Shown in pieces: positions 61,737 through 64,000 of a DNA stretch of 64,000 nt. Under the pieces are notes generated by a model that made no database searches, was not told where the DNA came from, and saw only the letters and a program-made list of their open reading frames with translations. A program made the translations under genes and the position numbers. The stretch comes from CAVRXQ01 sp963831155 (GTDB taxonomy: Bacteria > Actinomycetota > Acidimicrobiia > Acidimicrobiales > Bog-793): contig CAWHOY010000005.1 of the NCBI GenBank assembly GCA_963831155.1, forward strand, positions 1,018,572-1,082,571, given 5' to 3'. How positions within the stretch are numbered: position 1 is the stretch's first letter; every line of letters starts with the position of its first letter.

Positions 61737-63343
61737 TGTCTCCTACAGCAGAGCCCGAACCGATGCGCTCGGTTAACCACGTCGGATTGGCCCTACAAAC
61801 CCCCTGCAGCGCGGACATCCCCCCATCAAACGCAGTTAAACGACTGTTCGACTTGTCGCTCGACATGCTCGGCACGGCCTCGTTTAAGGGGTATTTCACT
61901 CAGCTCAATCCAGCCTGGGAGCGAACGCTCGGCTGGAGCAACGAAGAGTTGATGGCCAAACCGTTTGTCTCCTTTGTCCATCCCGACGATCGCGAGGAGG
62001 GAACGAGGCGGGCAAGGAGGCTTACAGAGCCCAACGCCCCGCCCGTCATCGACTTCGAGGTTCGTTTTCGCACTCGAGATGGGGACTATCGGTGGCTCGA
62101 TTCGACCGTGGTCGCCAATGAAGGTGCGTTTTACTTCGTTGTAAAGGACGTCACCGATCGCAAGGTGGCGGATGTCGAACGAGATCACGCCGCCAGTTTG
62201 ATGAAAGGCATTGTCGCGAGCATGGCCGACGGGCTCATGGTTACTGACGCGAAGGGAAGCCTGACGTTCGTCAATCCTGCCGCGGTGTATTTGCTGGGCT
62301 ACGAGTCAGCGGTCGAGCTTGTTGGGCAGAAACCTCATCCGACCGTTCACCACAGCCGCTTGGACGGCACTCCCTACGCGATCGAGGACTGTCCGATAGC
62401 CAAGGTGCGTGCCAGCGGTCACCCTGTCCACGTCCATGAGGACATTTTTTGGCGCAGGGACGGCTCGCCAATACCGGTCTCGTACTCCTCCGCGCCGATT
62501 GATCTCAGCAATGGCACAGGCGCTGTTGTTGCCTTCCGCGACATCACGGCCCTGCAAGCCGAGCGCGAGCGCCTGCGCCCGAAGTTCGGCGACGTGGCGT
62601 GGTTCGAGGAGGTCCGCCAAGCGGTGGCCAAGGATCGTTTCGTCCTATACGGCCAACCGATCATCGATTTAACGTCCGACGCAACCGTCCAGCACGAACT
62701 GCTGCTGCGGATGCTCTCTCCGACGGGGCAGCTCATCCTCCCGGGCCTGTTTCTACCTGCTGCAGAGAAGTACGGGCTCATCGACGACATCGACCGTTGG
62801 GTCATCACCCACGCCGTTGAGATCGCGGCCACCGGGGAGTCGGTGGCGATAAACCTCTCAGCCGAGTCGGTGGGCCGCGTCGAGATCCTGCTACACATCG
62901 AGCGCGAACTGGCTCGGACGGGGGCTTCTCCAGAGCGCCTTACCTTCGAGGTCACCGAGACGGCGGTCATGAAGGATTTGCAGGACGGTCGACGTTTCGC
63001 AGATCGACTGGTTGCCCTCGGCTGCTCGTTCGCGCTCGATGACTTTGGCACCGGCTACGGCTCACTCACCTACCTTCGCCAACTTCCTATTGCCTTCTTG
63101 AAGATCGACGTGCAGTTCGTCCGCGAGATGGTGAAGAACAAAGCTGATCGAAGACTCGTTGAGACCATCGTTTCGGTGGCCAAGGCCCTTGGCAAGCGGA
63201 CTATCGCCGAAGGAGTTGAGGACGAGGAGACTCTAAGCCTGCTGCGCGACCTCGGCGTCGACTTCGCACAGGGCTTTCACTTTGGACAGCCAGCGCCATT
63301 CCCAATGGGCGCACGTGTGCGGTCACCACACCCCGCCGCATAA
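61736..63343 (+). CDS. PAS-PAS-EAL protein, probable c-di-GMP phosphodiesterase
   Basis: 535 residues; ATG overlaps the sortase TAA by one base. PAS 1 (about 35-150: FKGYFTQLNPAWERTLGWSNEEL) and PAS 2 (about 160-285: VASMADGLMVTDAKGSLTFVNP). EAL domain about 300-525: the EAL motif reads HELLLRML (Glu321), then INLSAES, TFEVTETAV, ALDDFGTGYGSL, LKIDVQFV, AEGVEDEETL and QGFHFGQP, all needed residues present. No membrane helix, so cytosolic. No GGDEF. Would lower c-di-GMP; coupling to the adhesin/sortase operon is notable. Confidence 0.88.
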   Translation: MSPTAEPEPMRSVNHVGLALQTPCSADIPPSNAVKRLFDLSLDMLGTASFKGYFTQLNPAWERTLGWSNEELMAKPFVSFVHPDDREEGTRRARRLTEPNAPPVIDFEVRFRTRDGDYRWLDSTVVANEGAFYFVVKDVTDRKVADVERDHAASLMKGIVASMADGLMVTDAKGSLTFVNPAAVYLLGYESAVELVGQKPHPTVHHSRLDGTPYAIEDCPIAKVRASGHPVHVHEDIFWRRDGSPIPVSYSSAPIDLSNGTGAVVAFRDITALQAERERLRPKFGDVAWFEEVRQAVAKDRFVLYGQPIIDLTSDATVQHELLLRMLSPTGQLILPGLFLPAAEKYGLIDDIDRWVITHAVEIAATGESVAINLSAESVGRVEILLHIERELARTGASPERLTFEVTETAVMKDLQDGRRFADRLVALGCSFALDDFGTGYGSLTYLRQLPIAFLKIDVQFVREMVKNKADRRLVETIVSVAKALGKRTIAEGVEDEETLSLLRDLGVDFAQGFHFGQPAPFPMGARVRSPHPAA

Positions 63344-63548
63344 CTCCCAAGAAAACATCGGGGATGCGTTGCGTTGACCTCTTGAGGGCGCAACCGGTCG
63401 GTGACACCCACGGGTGTCGGGTGATCACTGCCTAATTGTGCGGGTTTACGCATAGAAGGCAACGTCGCCGACTTCGCCTTCGCGCATTTCTATGCGGCAT
63501 AACCTTGGTGCGCGGCAGCTCAATCAGCCACAACTCGTTCTTGAAACC

Positions 63549-63923
63549 TCAACGGCGAGCCAAACGACGGCCGCTCTCGGTGTTGATCGGCGTGTAGTTC
63601 ATTTCGAAGTGGTGATAGAGCGTCGACTCGGCGGCCCGTGAGAGCTCTTCGCCGTGCATCTCGATGTCCGGCGCGGAGCGGACCTGCTCCTTTGTAACTG
63701 CTACCTGCAAGTCGTCGGGGCCAATCTGAATTCCCCCCAACGGTACGAAGGTCAAGTGGCGACCGATAAATCCTTCCTTGACCGTCGCGAACTGGGGCTC
63801 GTCGGTCTCGACGTCAACGTAGACGTCTTGCAGCTTGCCGATCTTTTCGCCGTTGGAATCGATGAGCATCTTGCCGTGCCATTCTGCGACGCTCCACTTG
63901 GCCGGCTCTTGTTCTTCGGTCAC
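63549..63923 (-). CDS. PRC-barrel domain protein
   Basis: 124 residues from GTG 63923, chosen because GAGGAG lies 8 bases upstream; an ATG at 63938 is in frame. PRC-barrel fold: HGKMLIDSNGEKIGKLQDVYVD and PQFATVKEGFIGRHLTFVPL. C-terminal part unlike RimM. PRC-barrel proteins of this length are small stress or envelope-related proteins in actinobacteria. Convergent with the EAL gene; 205 bp between hold no feature I can support. Confidence 0.82.
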   Translation of the reverse strand: MTEEQEPAKWSVAEWHGKMLIDSNGEKIGKLQDVYVDVETDEPQFATVKEGFIGRHLTFVPLGGIQIGPDDLQVAVTKEQVRSAPDIEMHGEELSRAAESTLYHHFEMNYTPINTESGRRLARR

Positions 63924-64000
63924 GGTCGATCTCCTCATTTCGAGCCCGTAGTTTGTCGAGAAAGATTGTCTCCTATTCTCGGTGCCTAATCGAATCTCGT

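Overview
The window is high-GC, densely coded bacterial DNA that looks actinobacterial. The reasons are many GTG starts, leaderless-looking promoters, an RpiB with the mycobacterial GGSGNGE active-site loop and no cysteine, a PadR plus HAAS-domain membrane protein cassette, a class of sortase with a Thr-Cys motif, and several 14-helix DHA2 exporters. The phylum call is fairly safe. The genus cannot be read from the sequence. No complete tRNA, rRNA or CRISPR array is present.

Region 1 (1-17.5 kb) is ordinary chromosome: the C-terminal end of a sensor histidine kinase, a divergent TetR/MFS exporter pair with an obvious operator, ribose-5-phosphate isomerase B with a HAD phosphatase, Hsp20, OsmC, a DksA/TraR-like protein that has lost its zinc cysteines, an aldo/keto reductase, a second MFS exporter, a SAM hydrolase, a beta-hydroxyacid dehydrogenase, a siderophore-interacting protein, a DUF5996 protein, a decayed patch (LuxR remnant, frameshifted CDF transporter), a third MFS exporter and an M48 protease.

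Region 2 (17.6-19.2 kb) is a scar: an IS481-family element, a tRNA 3'-end fragment and an ECF sigma gene cut off after region 2.

Region 3 (19.4-43.6 kb) is a large catabolic locus. An IclR regulator is followed by a tightly coupled operon: CocE-type hydrolase, hydantoinase/oxoprolinase A and B, MmgE/PrpD, amidohydrolase, fumarylacetoacetate-hydrolase-family protein, homocitrate/isopropylmalate-synthase-like enzyme, a frameshifted SDR and a 4,5-dihydroxyphthalate-decarboxylase-like protein. An opposite-strand operon encodes a complete Liv-type ABC importer plus a DapA-family aldolase. The same 19-bp imperfect palindrome lies in the IclR promoter and upstream of the importer, so one regulator probably controls both. 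Flanking genes are a PEP-mutase-family lyase, a DUF1932 dehydrogenase, a cupin, a two-domain alpha/beta-barrel protein, a reductase-selenoprotein-B-like protein and an enoyl-CoA hydratase. The substrate cannot be deduced; an imported, ring- or amide-containing organic acid is the simplest reading.

Region 4 (43.9-46.7 kb) is a membrane PAS-GGDEF-EAL protein with both catalytic motifs intact. Region 5 (46.9-55.1 kb) is an integration hot spot: a decayed tyrosine recombinase, then two identical 44-bp copies of a tRNA-Met 3' half 7.4 kb apart. They enclose a chimeric Vsr/aldo-keto-reductase remnant, a TetR gene and a peptide-type ABC importer with an amidase but without ATPases. Region 6 (55.7-58.9 kb) has a PadR/HAAS operon and an IS110-family recombinase preceded by strong hairpins that could belong to a bridge RNA. 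Region 7 (59.6-63.3 kb) is a three-gene overlapping operon: a DUF3494 ice-binding-type surface adhesin with a sortase-like sorting signal, a sortase, and a PAS-PAS-EAL phosphodiesterase. It is a plausible self-contained surface-display system under cyclic-di-GMP influence and, with the catabolic locus, the most interesting part of the window.
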